Source: Nakaseomyces glabratus (lineage: Eukaryota; Ascomycota; Saccharomycetes; Saccharomycetales; Saccharomycetaceae). Taken from it: a stretch of 64,000 nt of DNA. The position numbers were made by a program, and so were the translations under genes. Numbering within the stretch: position 1 is the first letter of the stretch; every line of letters begins with the position of its first letter. The DNA lies in assembly GCF_010111755.1 (NCBI RefSeq), contig NC_088962.1:682001-746000 (forward strand), given 5' to 3'. The notes beneath the pieces are model-generated. The model was given only the letters and a program-made list of their open reading frames with translations, was not told the origin of the DNA and searched no databases. Of this stretch, positions 21,992-32,727 are shown in pieces.

Positions 21992-23245
21992 TGCAGCTAG
22001 GTTATTTATAAAAGCCATGAACCGTTTATAAACTTTAGCTCAAAAATATATAGTGGAAATAGAATCAGTTATTGGTCTTCCATGGTTCAAGGTATAGATA
22101 CAGTAAAACTTTTTTCACTAGCATGCGAGTCATCCCACCATGACTCAAATACTTCTATGCGGATGTCTACAGATTGCCATATAATGCATAAAGTATCTTT
22201 TATATATCATTGTACGATTAGATCACACGAAACTGTACCACAATCAAAGTAAAAGCACAACGCTGCCACGTTTTGTGTGTGAAGCTCCTTCTGCTTGGCA
22301 GAGAGCACTTTAGGTGTCTGCCCTGGACATTCTCAACAAAGCTAAACTTGATAGTCTTTTGGGAGGGGAAGAGACAGCAAAGAGATGGAAGTTTGACTTC
22401 TCCCATATTCTTATGTGTAATCGCAGTGGTGTGAGGAGGGAAGGAGTCAATGTGAAAGCGTTAAGACAGGTGGTGGTGTCTTTTGTGCAAGACACAGGCA
22501 TCGCAGAACAGCATACACACGCACAACCCCCAACGCTGCAAAACCTGGCACCTTACACCCACAGTTTATTTGTATGCCAAAACGCAATTGACAGCCTACC
22601 CATAGATAAGACAGCGAGGAGTTAAGACAACGCTTCTCGGTGTTTTTTTTTTCAGATAGCTGGCGATGAGCCCAAAGGGATAGCGCCGTGATGGGCAACC
22701 GAGTAATGAGTAATTTGGACTGTTGAGTCTTGTATTGATTGCAACGGTATTGGGAAGCACTCAATGGCTAATGCAGCCTAGATACGGCACCTCATCCGGT
22801 GTTGGAGATTAGAAAAGAGCTATACTGACAAGAGCGTGTTGTATGTGTCATCTGGTCTCTAGGTAGCATTTGTATTTGCAGCCATCAGTATTAATCTATA
22901 ATGAAAAACCTTTTTTTTCTTTCTGAAATAAACCAAGAAATTCTTATATATAATAAGGTATTGAAGTCTTTACTTATGCTGTTTTACTTATCTCTTCACT
23001 ATTTCTAATTTTTAGCACTTTTCATCATCACAGTTGCAATTTTTTTTCATCTTAGTCATCGGTAGCCCAGCTAAAAAAAAAAATTGATAATTAGATTGGT
23101 TTGGATTGATCTAAAAGCACACCTTTTCGAAGTAGATTTTAATTATTCGACTAACCTAGATAATTGGACTGCTTTCTAACATCAGAGACTTGAAATTTCG
23201 AAGCACCGACCAAAGTATCTTTTAAAAAAAAAAGACAAATTACTG
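21992..23245. other. 1.25-kb promoter region of TPN1
   Basis: The ORFs at 22314-22764 on both strands overlap each other and have no family resemblance. Just before TPN1 are GTATGT (22841-22846) and a GACTAAC-like sequence (about 23148-23154) followed by ATCAG at 23181. These could mark a 5'-UTR intron, but the branch site is not consensus and I do not call it. Confidence 0.55.
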
Positions 23246-25141
23246 ATGGTTGATGCTGGGTTGGGGTCTTCAAAGAATGAAGACAGCAAAGACTTGCAAA
23301 ATGTGGTACAGCAATTTGAAGTCCAGTCTGTAGACAACAGTGATTACGACTTGGAGAAGCGCAGCACACATAAGACAGATCCAGATTCCCGTACAAACAG
23401 AAGAAACAAGAAGCTATTCGACTTGGACAGACATGACCCCAATTTGAACATATTCATGAAAGGTTTGGCCTACTTGTTATGGCTCTCCGATAAGCTGGAC
23501 TCTTTCGGTGTTGAAACATCGGGTATTGAAAGAGTTCCGCCATATGAGCGTGGTACAAAGAAGCAATTCTTACATGTGGCAGGGTTGTGGTTGAGTGCCA
23601 CCGGTGGTTTGTCATCAATGTCTTCTTTCCTACTGGGGCCTTTACTATTTGAATTGAGTTTCCAGCAAGCTCTAACATCCTCTATGATCTCTGTGACTGT
23701 TGGCTGTCTGGTAGCCGCTTACTGTTCGATTATGGGTCCACAATCTGGTTGTAGACAAATGGTCACCGCAAGATACTTGTTCGGCTGGTGGTTTGTGAAA
23801 TTTGTGGCATTGGCTGCTATCATTGGTGTTATGGGTTGGTCTGTTACCAACTCAGTTGTTGGTGGTGAGATGTTGGCAGCTATTTCCAATGACAGAGTGC
23901 CATTATGGGTCGGTATCGTTATCGTCACAGTTTGCTCTTTCGTTGTTGCCATTTTTGGTATCAAGCAAGTGCTGAGAATCGAGACTTACATCAGTGTCCC
24001 CGTTTTGACATCTTTCTTGTTACTATACATCTCTTCCGGGAACAGAGATTACCTGGTCCGTGAATACAAGCCAATCGACGTTCCTAGCAAGACAATAAAG
24101 GGTAACTGGATCAGTTTCTTTTCCCTGTGTTACAGTATCACATCTACTTGGGGTTCTATCACTGCTGATTATTATATCTTGTTCCCAGAAGACACACCAC
24201 ATTACCAAGTGTTCTTACTGACTTTGGCTGGTACATTAATTCCAACTACGTTTGTTGGTATCCTTGGTTTGACGCTTGCCTCCATCGCTAAAAGTTACCA
24301 GCCATACGGTGAGGAGTATGACACGCATGGTATGGGTGGTCTATTGTGGGCTGGTTTCTCACGCTGGAACGGATTTGGTAAGTTCTTGGTTGTGGTTTTG
24401 ATTTTGAGTTTGATCTCTAACAATATTATTAACACATACTCTGCGGCATTTGGTATTCAACTATCTGCAGTTTGGGCTGCTAGAGTCCCACGTTGGTTTT
24501 GGTGTATTGTTTGTACCATCGTCTATCTGGTTTGCGCTTTAGTTGGTCGTAATCACTTTGCTACAATTTTGGGTAACTTCTTGCCTATGATCGGTTATTG
24601 GATTAGTATGTACTTCATCTTATTATTTGAAGAGAATGTCATCTTTAGAAGATATTTCTTGCACCTATACACTAAGGAATTTCCGGAGTTTTTGCAGCAG
24701 TCACCGGATCAGTTATCAGACCAATCCTCAGAAGAGATCAATGTATTGCATAAGGAGGATACAGGCTCAGATACTGAACTGAAATTTAAGGGTACGACTT
24801 CTAAGACCGCACAAGTGTTAAGAGAGAAGATGAAGATGCGTGAAAAGGCTACTAATATACATACTCTAAAGCGTAAGCATATCCACACTAAGCACAGATA
24901 CAATTGGGATGAATGGGACAATCCAGATGTTTTAACTCACGGTTACGCTGCCACATTTGCTTTCCTATGTGGTGTGGCCGGTGTTGTTGTTGGTATGGCT
25001 CAAACCTATTGGGTTGGTCCAATTGCCAGAAAGCTAGGTGGACCATATGGTGGTGATATTGCCATGTGGCTAAGTATGGGATTCAGCGGTATTGTGTACC
25101 CATGGCTCAGATACTGGGAATTGGTTAGATATGGTAGATGA
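23246..25141 (+). CDS. TPN1: Tpn1 vitamin B6 (pyridoxine) transporter
   Basis: Tpn1 is the plasma-membrane pyridoxine/proton symporter, a member of the purine-cytosine permease (NCS1) family. The protein is 631 aa (S. cerevisiae 579). It has a hydrophilic N-terminal tail of about 90 residues, then about twelve hydrophobic segments from near residue 105 (GLWLSATGGLSSMSSFLLGPLLF) to the C-terminus. Family-like segments include IMGPQSGCRQMVTARYLFGWW and SITSTWGSITADYYILFPEDTP. A long hydrophilic loop with acidic and Lys-rich parts at about 485-550 separates the last membrane segments and explains the extra length. Position after the YGL185C-type gene and before COX4 agrees with S. cerevisiae YGL186C. 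Confidence 0.93.
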   Translation: MVDAGLGSSKNEDSKDLQNVVQQFEVQSVDNSDYDLEKRSTHKTDPDSRTNRRNKKLFDLDRHDPNLNIFMKGLAYLLWLSDKLDSFGVETSGIERVPPYERGTKKQFLHVAGLWLSATGGLSSMSSFLLGPLLFELSFQQALTSSMISVTVGCLVAAYCSIMGPQSGCRQMVTARYLFGWWFVKFVALAAIIGVMGWSVTNSVVGGEMLAAISNDRVPLWVGIVIVTVCSFVVAIFGIKQVLRIETYISVPVLTSFLLLYISSGNRDYLVREYKPIDVPSKTIKGNWISFFSLCYSITSTWGSITADYYILFPEDTPHYQVFLLTLAGTLIPTTFVGILGLTLASIAKSYQPYGEEYDTHGMGGLLWAGFSRWNGFGKFLVVVLILSLISNNIINTYSAAFGIQLSAVWAARVPRWFWCIVCTIVYLVCALVGRNHFATILGNFLPMIGYWISMYFILLFEENVIFRRYFLHLYTKEFPEFLQQSPDQLSDQSSEEINVLHKEDTGSDTELKFKGTTSKTAQVLREKMKMREKATNIHTLKRKHIHTKHRYNWDEWDNPDVLTHGYAATFAFLCGVAGVVVGMAQTYWVGPIARKLGGPYGGDIAMWLSMGFSGIVYPWLRYWELVRYGR

Positions 25142-26868
25142 GTTAATTCACTATGACTCTGGCAATTGTGCCGTACTTACATTACGGATTAAAAAACATT
25201 GCCCTTCTTTTTTGTTTTCGTTAAGGTTAGATTTAAATTTTACTTTCCCTTAAAAAATTTTTTTTCTCATTACATCTAACTTTCATTGCTTTGTTATTAT
25301 TTAATTACTTCTTTTCCATGTTTTTGTTATTATAGATCAAATATTCGGAATTATGCCTAATGCACATTCTTATACATTATTAAACTTTAAAAATATTTTT
25401 TAACTATTATTGTATTTTATTTTATAAGGAAATCGATAAATCCTTGAATATGTTAGTATTATTTCGCCCAGTTTTGCAAATTAAAAAAGATATAGTATAT
25501 ATCACAGAATCTACAATGTTGCGGTGTATGATAGCTATCTCAAGTGTAGCAAGAGCGTACGTTCACAAAGCGATAGCAGAAATAAGAGTCATAAGTAACG
25601 TGATTCTCAAAATCATCGCTTCCGAGTCAAATTGAGCATGTGATTGTCAAAAGTTACGATATCGTCTTGTACTAGTCAATATCGCATCACATGATCACTG
25701 ACCAATCAGAACAATGAAAACGGAAGAGCTGGATTTTCATGTACATCACCCATTGTGAGAGGAGTCTCTGCACCTTCTGCCATTTGGTTTAAGTCACAGA
25801 AGAAAGGTAGGGAAGGGACTAGTGTTCCTTTGTGTAGGATATATCTACTTGTCTTGTAGTAGGGGATTCTGTTATGTTGAAAGTTCCTAAAATGCTAATC
25901 ACCGACAAGGCCGTTCAACTTTCTCGAGGCATTGGGAAGATTATCTCTAATGTCTGTCTAATGACAAAGAAACTCTCGACAGTTATTGGGTAGAATGGTG
26001 TCTATCACTGAGGGTGGAAGGGTAGAGACTAACCCTTGGGATGTGTTGGGAGTTACATGCCTGGAAGCCCATTGCAATCGCAGTAGTGAGTTGGTTTAGC
26101 CATTCAGCAGTCCTCTGGATTTCTCGGGTAATGTAACTGAGCTGCGTTTGCGGGATGGAGAAATTTCAGCGAATTAGACAGTAGAAGTGAACAGACACAA
26201 CCTTCCTTGCAAAGTAGACGTGCCAGGAGCTGACTGAGGGAGATATGTAGTCCTTTCTTTGATACACTTAGTACTGGTTTTCATTGTTGCAACAACAGAC
26301 ATCCAATTAATTTTGATATCTTGTTCGTTCTTTGTTTTTTTCATAGCTTTTCATTGTATGGGAATCCTTCAGCTCTCATTGGCAGAGTACGTAAAACATA
26401 TATATATTGTTAAAGATGAAGCTTTGTTCTTATGTTTTTGGTTAATCTCAGCAGAATATTTTTCTATCAAGTCGCTGTTATATAAGTTTTTATTTAGTTT
26501 CCGTTATACTTTAACCATCCATTTCTAGATAGTATCTAACTCTTCAAAGTACTTGCTGAACAAGGAAAAGAAAGAAAAATACGAGCATATTCTCAACCCA
26601 AGAAAGAGTGTGTTTCTCTATTAGATTTTCAAGAACAGAAGAAGCTACCATAATATTCCAAGTATTTTGTTGTTTTCATACATATCACAAATATACTGAG
26701 AAAGGACTTAATAACATTCCAAAGACTGATTTTTTTTCATTTATTTATTTCAGATTAAGAGCAATACTGCATTTCCCCTCTCAGTTTTGCTAACTTGAAC
26801 CAACAATTTAGAATTAATAAAACCCAGTACTTTAACAACTACAAGACATAGATTAACAGAAGATAAAG
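25142..26868. other. 1.7-kb intergenic region, COX4 promoter
   Basis: The first 300 bp are very AT-rich and probably serve TPN1 3'-end formation. From about 25640 the region is less AT-rich and carries two CCAAT-like motifs (about 25701 and 26376-26383). Frames here are below 90 aa and not convincing. Confidence 0.55.
26376..26383 (-). promoter_or_regulatory. CCAAT box (Hap2/3/4/5-like) upstream of COX4
   Basis: TCATTGGC is the reverse complement of a GCCAATGA CCAAT box, about 490 bp before COX4. S. cerevisiae COX4 is controlled by the Hap2/3/4/5 complex through such sites. The distance is rather long, so the assignment is tentative. Confidence 0.3.
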
Positions 26869-27333
26869 ATGATGTTACGCAGCACTTTCAGATTTGCCAG
26901 ACCAGCAACCAGATCCCTATGGACATCCCGTGTACTATTCAACAGTAAGCCAGTGACCAAGACCGCACAGTCGTTAGCAGACGTCAACGGTCCAGAGAGT
27001 TTGCTGGGTCCAGGTGGTAAAGAAGGTGAGATTCCAACTGAACTGGAACAAGCTACCGGTCTAGCCAGATTGGAACTTTTGGGTAAGCTAGAAGGTATTG
27101 ATGTCTTCGACACCAAGCCATTAGACGCCTCCAGGAAAGGTACCATGCAAGACCCAATCGTGGTCGACTCATATGACGACTACCGTTACGTCGGCTGCAC
27201 AGGTTCCCCAGCTGGTTCCCACACAATCATGTGGTTGAAGCCAACCGTGAATCAAGTAGCAAGATGCTGGGAATGTGGCTCCGTCTACAAGTTGAACCCA
27301 GTCGGTGTCCCTAACGAGCACGACCACCACTAA
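26869..27333 (+). CDS. COX4: Cytochrome c oxidase subunit IV (Cox4)
   Basis: Nuclear-encoded subunit of mitochondrial complex IV. Protein of 154 aa against 155 in S. cerevisiae. The first 25 residues are Arg-rich and hydroxylated without acids (MMLRSTFRFARPATRSLW), a typical matrix-targeting presequence. The mature part holds the conserved block ATGLARLELLGKLEGIDVFDT and the zinc-binding segment with GCTGSPAGSHT and ARCWECGS, in which the Cys residues are zinc ligands. Two ATGs stand in tandem at 26869 and 26872; the second would give MLRSTF and fits the family equally well. Codon use is biased toward preferred yeast codons, as expected for an abundant protein. Confidence 0.98.
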   Translation: MMLRSTFRFARPATRSLWTSRVLFNSKPVTKTAQSLADVNGPESLLGPGGKEGEIPTELEQATGLARLELLGKLEGIDVFDTKPLDASRKGTMQDPIVVDSYDDYRYVGCTGSPAGSHTIMWLKPTVNQVARCWECGSVYKLNPVGVPNEHDHH

Positions 27334-28143
27334 ATCCACACCCCATGAAAAGAAGAACTAGATGGTGAGCCACCAGTAAGAGAAAATTTATATATTATTA
27401 TTCATGTCTAAGGATTTTGTGTTTGTGTTTTTTTTTTCCCTCCATTGGTCATTTACAAAATCCAACTCTAATGAACCATTTGTCTTTCATACATTACTGT
27501 GCAAGTGCTTTCTCAGCAGTGATAGACTTACACAGTGTTTTCAAGGAGTGTTCTCAAGTATTATTTTTATGTTTACAACCCACTGTTAGTTTTATCTTTT
27601 TTTTATTTCCTGAGACCCACTGTCTATTTTATTTTTTAACTACTTATCTACCTATTCCTATTTAATATCTACAAGAATACAAATATTCCTTTGCAAACAG
27701 AATAGAGTAGCACAGAACTATGCATTTTAGTATATATATGGTAAATCACATGACCTCCTCCCATCACAAGATCAGTATAAGGGCATCAGTCTGCTGTGTG
27801 AAGAGCCCAAAGGGAAAAATAAAGGGCGAGAAGGGAGGGACAAGAAAAAATTTGTTTAAAGGAAAGGACGACAAGCTTTTAAAGACAACGAGGGAATCTT
27901 TTGGGAGAAAATTATTTGTAAGGGAAGGGATTGGGAAGCTTAGTATTTAAGGTTGTTGTTAGAGAGCCGCTAGTGGAACTTGTAAAGTACAAGGTGGAAT
28001 ACAGATTGTAGCACCTGGGTTCTACAGAGTAGGAGAAAAAAAAAAATTAGAGCCGGCAAAGGACGATAAAGTTCTGTGAAAAGAGAGAGAGATAGACTTT
28101 ACTGAGGCGGGCTAAGAGCAAGAGAGCAAAAGAGAAAGAAAGA
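27334..28143. other. COX4-CDC55 intergenic region
   Basis: T-rich 3' flank of COX4 to about 27660, then a purine-rich stretch (about 27800-28140) forming the CDC55 promoter and leader. S. cerevisiae has RPS26A near here (YGL189C); no ribosomal protein frame is present in this gap. Confidence 0.65.
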
Positions 28144-29631
28144 ATGGCGCAGGATAATTTTGATTTCAAGTTTAGTCAGTGTTTCGGTGACAAGGCGGAT
28201 ATTGTGGTGACGGAGGCGGACATTATCACTGCTGTGGAGTTCGATCACACTGGTGATTTTCTGGCTACTGGTGATCGTGGTGGGCGTGTAGTGCTGTTTG
28301 AGCGGGGGAATGATACCAAGCATTGTGAGTACAAGTTTCTGACTGAGTTCCAGAGTCACGATGCCGAATTCGATTACTTGAAGTCCCTGGAGATCGAGGA
28401 GAAGATAAATCAAATCAAGTGGTTGAAGCCCACAAATAAGTCGCACTTCTTGCTAAGCACCAATGACAAGACGATTAAGTTGTGGAAAGTGTACGAGAAG
28501 AACATCAAGCTAGTGTCATCCAACAATCTGTCAGAGAACTCGAGGAGGAGATCGGGTGCAGGCCTGAGTAGCAACAACTCCTTGATGTTGCAAAGTTTGA
28601 AACTTCCACAATTGTCCCAACATGATAAGATAATTGCTGCCGCACCAAAACGTATCTACGGTAATGCACATACTTATCACATTAATTCCATATCTCCAAA
28701 CTCGGACCAAGAGACGTTTATAAGTGCAGATGATTTGAGAGTCAACCTATGGAATTTGGATATACCGGACCAAAGTTTTAACGTCGTTGATATCAAACCA
28801 GCTAATATGGAAGAGTTAACAGAAGTCATTACAAGCGCTGAGTTTCATCCACAACAGTGTAACTTATTTATGTATTCAAGTTCGAAGGGTACCATCAAGT
28901 TATGTGATATGAGACAAAATGCATTGTGTGATAATAAGAGTAAAATATTCGAAGAATACCTGGATCCAATGAATCACAACTTCTTTACCGAAATAACGTC
29001 CTCTATTTCAGATATAAAGTTTAGTCCGAACGGAAGATACATTGCTTCAAGAGATTACCTGACTGTAAAGATATGGGATATCAATATGGATACAAAGCCA
29101 ATTAAGACAATAAACATCCACGATCAACTAAAGGAAAGATTAAGTGATACTTATGAAAATGATGCTATTTTTGATAAATTCGAAGTCTGTTTTAGCGGTG
29201 ATAGTTCTAGTGTTATGACTGGTTCATACAATAACAACTTTATGATATACCCTAATGTTGTTACTAGTTATGATGATGCTATGCAGGATTCAGCTAAGGG
29301 CACAGAATCACAAGTGAAGAATAATGAGAGGCCATTCGACACACAGAAGAGCAAGAACTCGATAACAAGAAGAAATGATAGCAACAACAGCGGGTTACGC
29401 GACCAGGCTATCAATAATGAGCACACTGATGAGATAGTTTTACAAGCAGACAAATCCGCCTTCAGGAACAAGAGATTTGCATCTATGAATAGCTCCGCAG
29501 CAATAAAAAACAAGGAATGGGATGATGACATTGATTTTAAGAAGAGTATATTACACTTCTCATGGCATCCTAAAGAGAACAGCATTGCTATAGCAGCAAC
29601 AAATAACTTATTCATATTTTCTGCATTGTAA
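28144..29631 (+). CDS. CDC55: PP2A regulatory subunit B (B55) Cdc55
   Basis: Cdc55 directs protein phosphatase 2A to substrates in mitotic entry, spindle checkpoint and mitotic exit, in nucleus and cytoplasm. Protein of 495 aa (S. cerevisiae 526) forming a seven-bladed WD-type propeller. Characteristic stretches are [21 protein letters not shown] near residue 30, [21 protein letters not shown] near residue 75, [14 protein letters not shown] near 110, and [13 protein letters not shown] near 255. A Ser/Asn-rich insert at about 385-460 precedes the last blade, as in the fungal proteins. The position before convergent COX13 matches S. cerevisiae YGL190C-YGL191W. Confidence 0.97.
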   Translation: MAQDNFDFKFSQCFGDKADIVVTEADIITAVEFDHTGDFLATGDRGGRVVLFERGNDTKHCEYKFLTEFQSHDAEFDYLKSLEIEEKINQIKWLKPTNKSHFLLSTNDKTIKLWKVYEKNIKLVSSNNLSENSRRRSGAGLSSNNSLMLQSLKLPQLSQHDKIIAAAPKRIYGNAHTYHINSISPNSDQETFISADDLRVNLWNLDIPDQSFNVVDIKPANMEELTEVITSAEFHPQQCNLFMYSSSKGTIKLCDMRQNALCDNKSKIFEEYLDPMNHNFFTEITSSISDIKFSPNGRYIASRDYLTVKIWDINMDTKPIKTINIHDQLKERLSDTYENDAIFDKFEVCFSGDSSSVMTGSYNNNFMIYPNVVTSYDDAMQDSAKGTESQVKNNERPFDTQKSKNSITRRNDSNNSGLRDQAINNEHTDEIVLQADKSAFRNKRFASMNSSAAIKNKEWDDDIDFKKSILHFSWHPKENSIAIAATNNLFIFSAL

Positions 29632-30209
29632 CTTTTATAGCTTTGTTAGGTGACATTTTTGTTTGACAAAATTTCCTTGACTTATTAATAATCTTTTGTG
29701 ATTCTTTACATAATTGATCTTTTCCCTTATTAAATAATTGAGACGCATAGCTTATTTGCACTGAGTTGTCTAGTTTGGCTAAAGTTGTAGCATTGTTCAG
29801 AGTGGCATTCTTTAGACACTTTCAGAATGATCGTTTATTTGTTATATTAACTAATAAGTTTAAACTGACATACCAGAAGTCTTTTCATTTGTTGTTAATG
29901 TATTTTACTAAATAAAGGTCTTATATAGTATAATTGAATATTGATTAGATTGTGAGGATAAAGAATAAATATATTTGTTATCTTATTTGAATATCAATTA
30001 GAATGTGTACTTTCTGTGACAGAAAAATAATGTAATTGTTAAGAATAGAAATAGAATTTGAAATAAAGAATCATGGGGAAACAGGATGAGTAAACTAGCC
30101 TCTTATGAAAAAAAAACTGACCAGGCCTTTTTATAAAAGCTCATAACCTGGTTATGGTAAGATTTAGTTAAACGTAATATATCATTTTTGGTAAATATGG
30201 TCAGTTCAT
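29632..30209. other. Convergent intergenic region CDC55/COX13
   Basis: AT-rich. It holds an imperfect 22-bp direct repeat (29933-29954 and 29987-30008, about 17 of 22 matching, 54 bp apart). It also holds a perfect 7-1-7 palindrome CATAACC-T-GGTTATG at 30142-30156, near the COX13 3' end. No gene is seen. Confidence 0.6.
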
Positions 30210-30596
30210 TTATTCATCGTGGTTAATATGTCTGTTGATAACTGGGTTCCAGAACAAAGTCTTGTCACCATTACCCCAGAAGAATGGCTTCGATCTTATG
30301 TTTTGGAATTCGTAGTCTCTTGGCCATTCGCTGTCTGGGACGTGTTTCAAATGTTCCCTGTGGTCAGCGTGCTCCTTCTCCACAAAGTAGGTATTTACGG
30401 CGGTCAAAGCAATAGCTGGCAAAGCAACGAATAAAGAAATCTTAACCCATACGCTGGTGGTGCCAACAGCATGCTTTTCGGTAGCCTCTAGAGATTGCTT
30501 GAAAGCCTTTGCGGCAGCTTCATTTGGCTTTCCGAATGCTGGCTTCAAAGCATGTGGTGGTAAAGTTGCGTATCTTCTCAAAGCTTGTCTGTACAT
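30210..30596 (-). CDS. COX13: Cytochrome c oxidase subunit VIa (Cox13)
   Basis: Small inner-membrane subunit of complex IV, involved in stability and ATP-dependent regulation. Protein of 128 aa (S. cerevisiae 129). It has an Arg-rich presequence (MYRQALRRYATLP), one membrane segment at about residues 50-70 (VWVKISLFVALPAIALTAVNT) and a C-terminal intermembrane-space part with FQNIRSKPFFWGNGDKTLFW, typical of subunit VIa. The ATG at 30594-30596 fits family length. It converges with CDC55. Confidence 0.97.
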   Translation of the reverse strand: MYRQALRRYATLPPHALKPAFGKPNEAAAKAFKQSLEATEKHAVGTTSVWVKISLFVALPAIALTAVNTYFVEKEHADHREHLKHVPDSEWPRDYEFQNIRSKPFFWGNGDKTLFWNPVINRHINHDE

Positions 30597-31281
30597 TATT
30601 AAATAGTTTGTATCGTTTGTTTGTCTGTTATACTGAAGTTGTTAACTACAAATAATGAAATATAGTGCCAGAAATGTTGTTTATTTCGATTATATATTAC
30701 TTCAAGGTTTTTTTTTTCCCTCTTCTTCTTCCTTTTCCCAGTTCTCTGTCTAGTATATCGGTGAAACCACTAGCAAGAATCCCCAGTGCATAATAGGTCA
30801 GACATTGTTCCCATTGAAGTGAAAGATTGATGATTATTTGCTAGGCCATCACTTCGTTGTGGATTGTCCAATCCCTAAGCTGGTGCGACTCGAGGAAGGG
30901 ACTCCATCTCATTCGCCGATAGCAAACCCACTAAGAAACAGTGGTGAGAAGCGGAGGGAAGACGAAAAACTTGGGATGCGAAGCGGGTGGGATAGGGCTG
31001 TTCAGCCGAAAACTGCGGTAAATCGCGTACGACGGAATTAAATCAGAAGTCGTATGTATTGATTTCGGATACCTGTGCTATATATTCTGATGAATGCTCA
31101 GGTGGTCAAGGATCATATATAGCTGCCCGGCTTCCCGTGTCAAACAGTTGATTTTAAAGAAAATGTATGCAATATATTGTACTATCTACTGGTCAACTAA
31201 AGTAATGTGACTTTAGTAAAAGCCAGTGGCTTATAAAAAAAATTATTTTACTCTTATCTATAGCAAGGTTATTCTGTACTG
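30597..31281. other. Intergenic region COX13 promoter / KH-gene 3' flank
   Basis: 685 bp. A C/T-rich block at about 30710-30745 lies about 120-150 bp upstream of the COX13 start. The 30838-31041 frame starts at TTG and is not gene-like. Confidence 0.6.
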
Positions 31282-32727
31282 TTACAAGTGTTCTTCATTG
31301 TTTTCGTTGAGAAGGTGTTTCTTGATCTTGTTTTCAAGCTTTTCTCTGTCCCTTCTTTGCTCTTCAACCAGGTTTGCCTGTAGTAGCGCTTTAGCTCTTT
31401 GTACATTCTTTTCGTCGGAGCTAGTGATAGTGAATTTCCTATACTTGCTCTCGTCTTTACTACCTCGTTCATCTATAAGTATCTTGGTCCTTGTAAATTT
31501 CCGCAGATTGGCTAACCTGCTACCACCTTTACCAACAAGTCTGCCTACATAGCCTTCGGGGATCAATATTATATCCACAAACATCTGTTGATCTGAAGAT
31601 ATTATAGTATCGGTACCAGAAGTATGTAATAAGAGTGTTTTTGAAGCTGTAGATGAGTCAGAGGTCTTCCTTGAATGATTAGAGTTAAGCGATCTTTGTG
31701 AGGACACCTTCTGTAGTGTATTATGTTCTTGAGTTTGTTCATTAGATACCGCACGTTTGCTATGATTAGAAGTTTGCAACTCAGGTGTATTGTTCTGATC
31801 ATGTGCTTCCTTGGGGGATATTATGGTCTTGCTCATACTAGCGCTATCACTACCGGTATCGTTTTTATTTTGGTTAGAGTTATCTCTTTTCTTCTCGGAT
31901 AAGTTTGACTCCGATCGATCAACACCTTCCTGTGTTGAGCTCTTACCTTGTATCGAATCACCATTCGGTTTCTTGGTCTTCTTCTTGGATCTTTTCTTCT
32001 TCTTATTGGGCTTTATAGGGGTAGGTTCATATTCTACCTGCGATACCTGTTCAGAATTCGTCGTTTTCTCTCTCAAAATAATATTGTTAATTTCAACAAG
32101 CGCTTCGATTATGTTTTGTGCGAGACCTTCAATCTCGAAAACACGATCTGTACTTTGAGAGAGCTTATATTTTGAAGCTTTCATTCTCAGGTCATATTTA
32201 TCACGTAGGTCGGCTATCCTGTGTCCTTCTGATCCCAGAACCTTCGATAAATTTGTATTTGAAACCAGCATCCTTATAAAGCTCAATTTCTTGATATCAT
32301 TGACATTATTGAAGAAAGTTGGATCTGCTCTTATTAAAAGTCTTTTTAAAAAGGGTTTTTCAACAGAATCTATTATTCTTGTAACTTTAGGATTGTTGAC
32401 CATTATAAGAAGATTTAGAAGTCCCAAGGACACGTCATTTATTGATCCAGTTAAAGTAATGACATAGTCACGAAGATACTCATCTTCTTTGGTATTCTTC
32501 ACAGTGACAGCAGAAGCAAACTTCTTCTTCACAACAGAATTACCATTAGGTACTTCATGGTTTCTCTTGGCTGTCTGTATACTGTTTGGTTTGGCAGTCC
32601 TTGATCTATTGTCAAATTTTGGTATATTATTGATCCTATTCCTCCAATCTGGGTATATGATCTTTAGTGCATAGAACTCTTCCTTTGAGTAAAGACACCT
32701 CAATCGCACTTGAGACTCAAGATCCAT
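31282..32727 (-). CDS. PBP2: KH-domain RNA-binding protein of the Pbp2/Hek2 family
   Basis: Protein of 481 aa with three KH units in the order seen in yeast Hek2 and Pbp2. KH1 (about residues 6-115) is degenerate: the position of the RNA-binding GxxG loop reads YPDW. KH2 (about 145-220) keeps it as GSEG within LVSNTNLSKVLGSEGHRI. KH3 (about 390-460) keeps GKGG in VGRLVGKGGSRLANL, followed by the KFT-T-I pattern shared with Hek2. A Ser/Asn/Lys-rich linker of about 150 residues with a KKKKRSKKKTKK basic run lies between KH2 and KH3. Hek2 regulates ASH1 and other mRNAs, and Pbp2 binds Pab1-binding protein Pbp1; the role here is inferred. I prefer PBP2 because Hek2 usually keeps an intact KH1, but the assignment is not certain. 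Confidence 0.7.
   Translation of the reverse strand: MDLESQVRLRCLYSKEEFYALKIIYPDWRNRINNIPKFDNRSRTAKPNSIQTAKRNHEVPNGNSVVKKKFASAVTVKNTKEDEYLRDYVITLTGSINDVSLGLLNLLIMVNNPKVTRIIDSVEKPFLKRLLIRADPTFFNNVNDIKKLSFIRMLVSNTNLSKVLGSEGHRIADLRDKYDLRMKASKYKLSQSTDRVFEIEGLAQNIIEALVEINNIILREKTTNSEQVSQVEYEPTPIKPNKKKKRSKKKTKKPNGDSIQGKSSTQEGVDRSESNLSEKKRDNSNQNKNDTGSDSASMSKTIISPKEAHDQNNTPELQTSNHSKRAVSNEQTQEHNTLQKVSSQRSLNSNHSRKTSDSSTASKTLLLHTSGTDTIISSDQQMFVDIILIPEGYVGRLVGKGGSRLANLRKFTRTKILIDERGSKDESKYRKFTITSSDEKNVQRAKALLQANLVEEQRRDREKLENKIKKHLLNENNEEHL

Noticed and set aside
22841..23181. Possible 5'-UTR intron before TPN1 (GTATGT, GACTAAC-like, ATCAG)
   Set aside because: The branch site is off consensus, and nothing in coding sequence can confirm the splice.
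25340..25440. Point-centromere-like arrangement: ATTCGGAAT (complement ATTCCGAAT) next to an AT-rich block
   Set aside because: The TGT-N-T-T part of CDEIII is absent, and no RTCACRTG CDEI lies at 80-100 bp. Other TTCCGAA occurrences (about 8551, 9918, 45371) fail in the same way.
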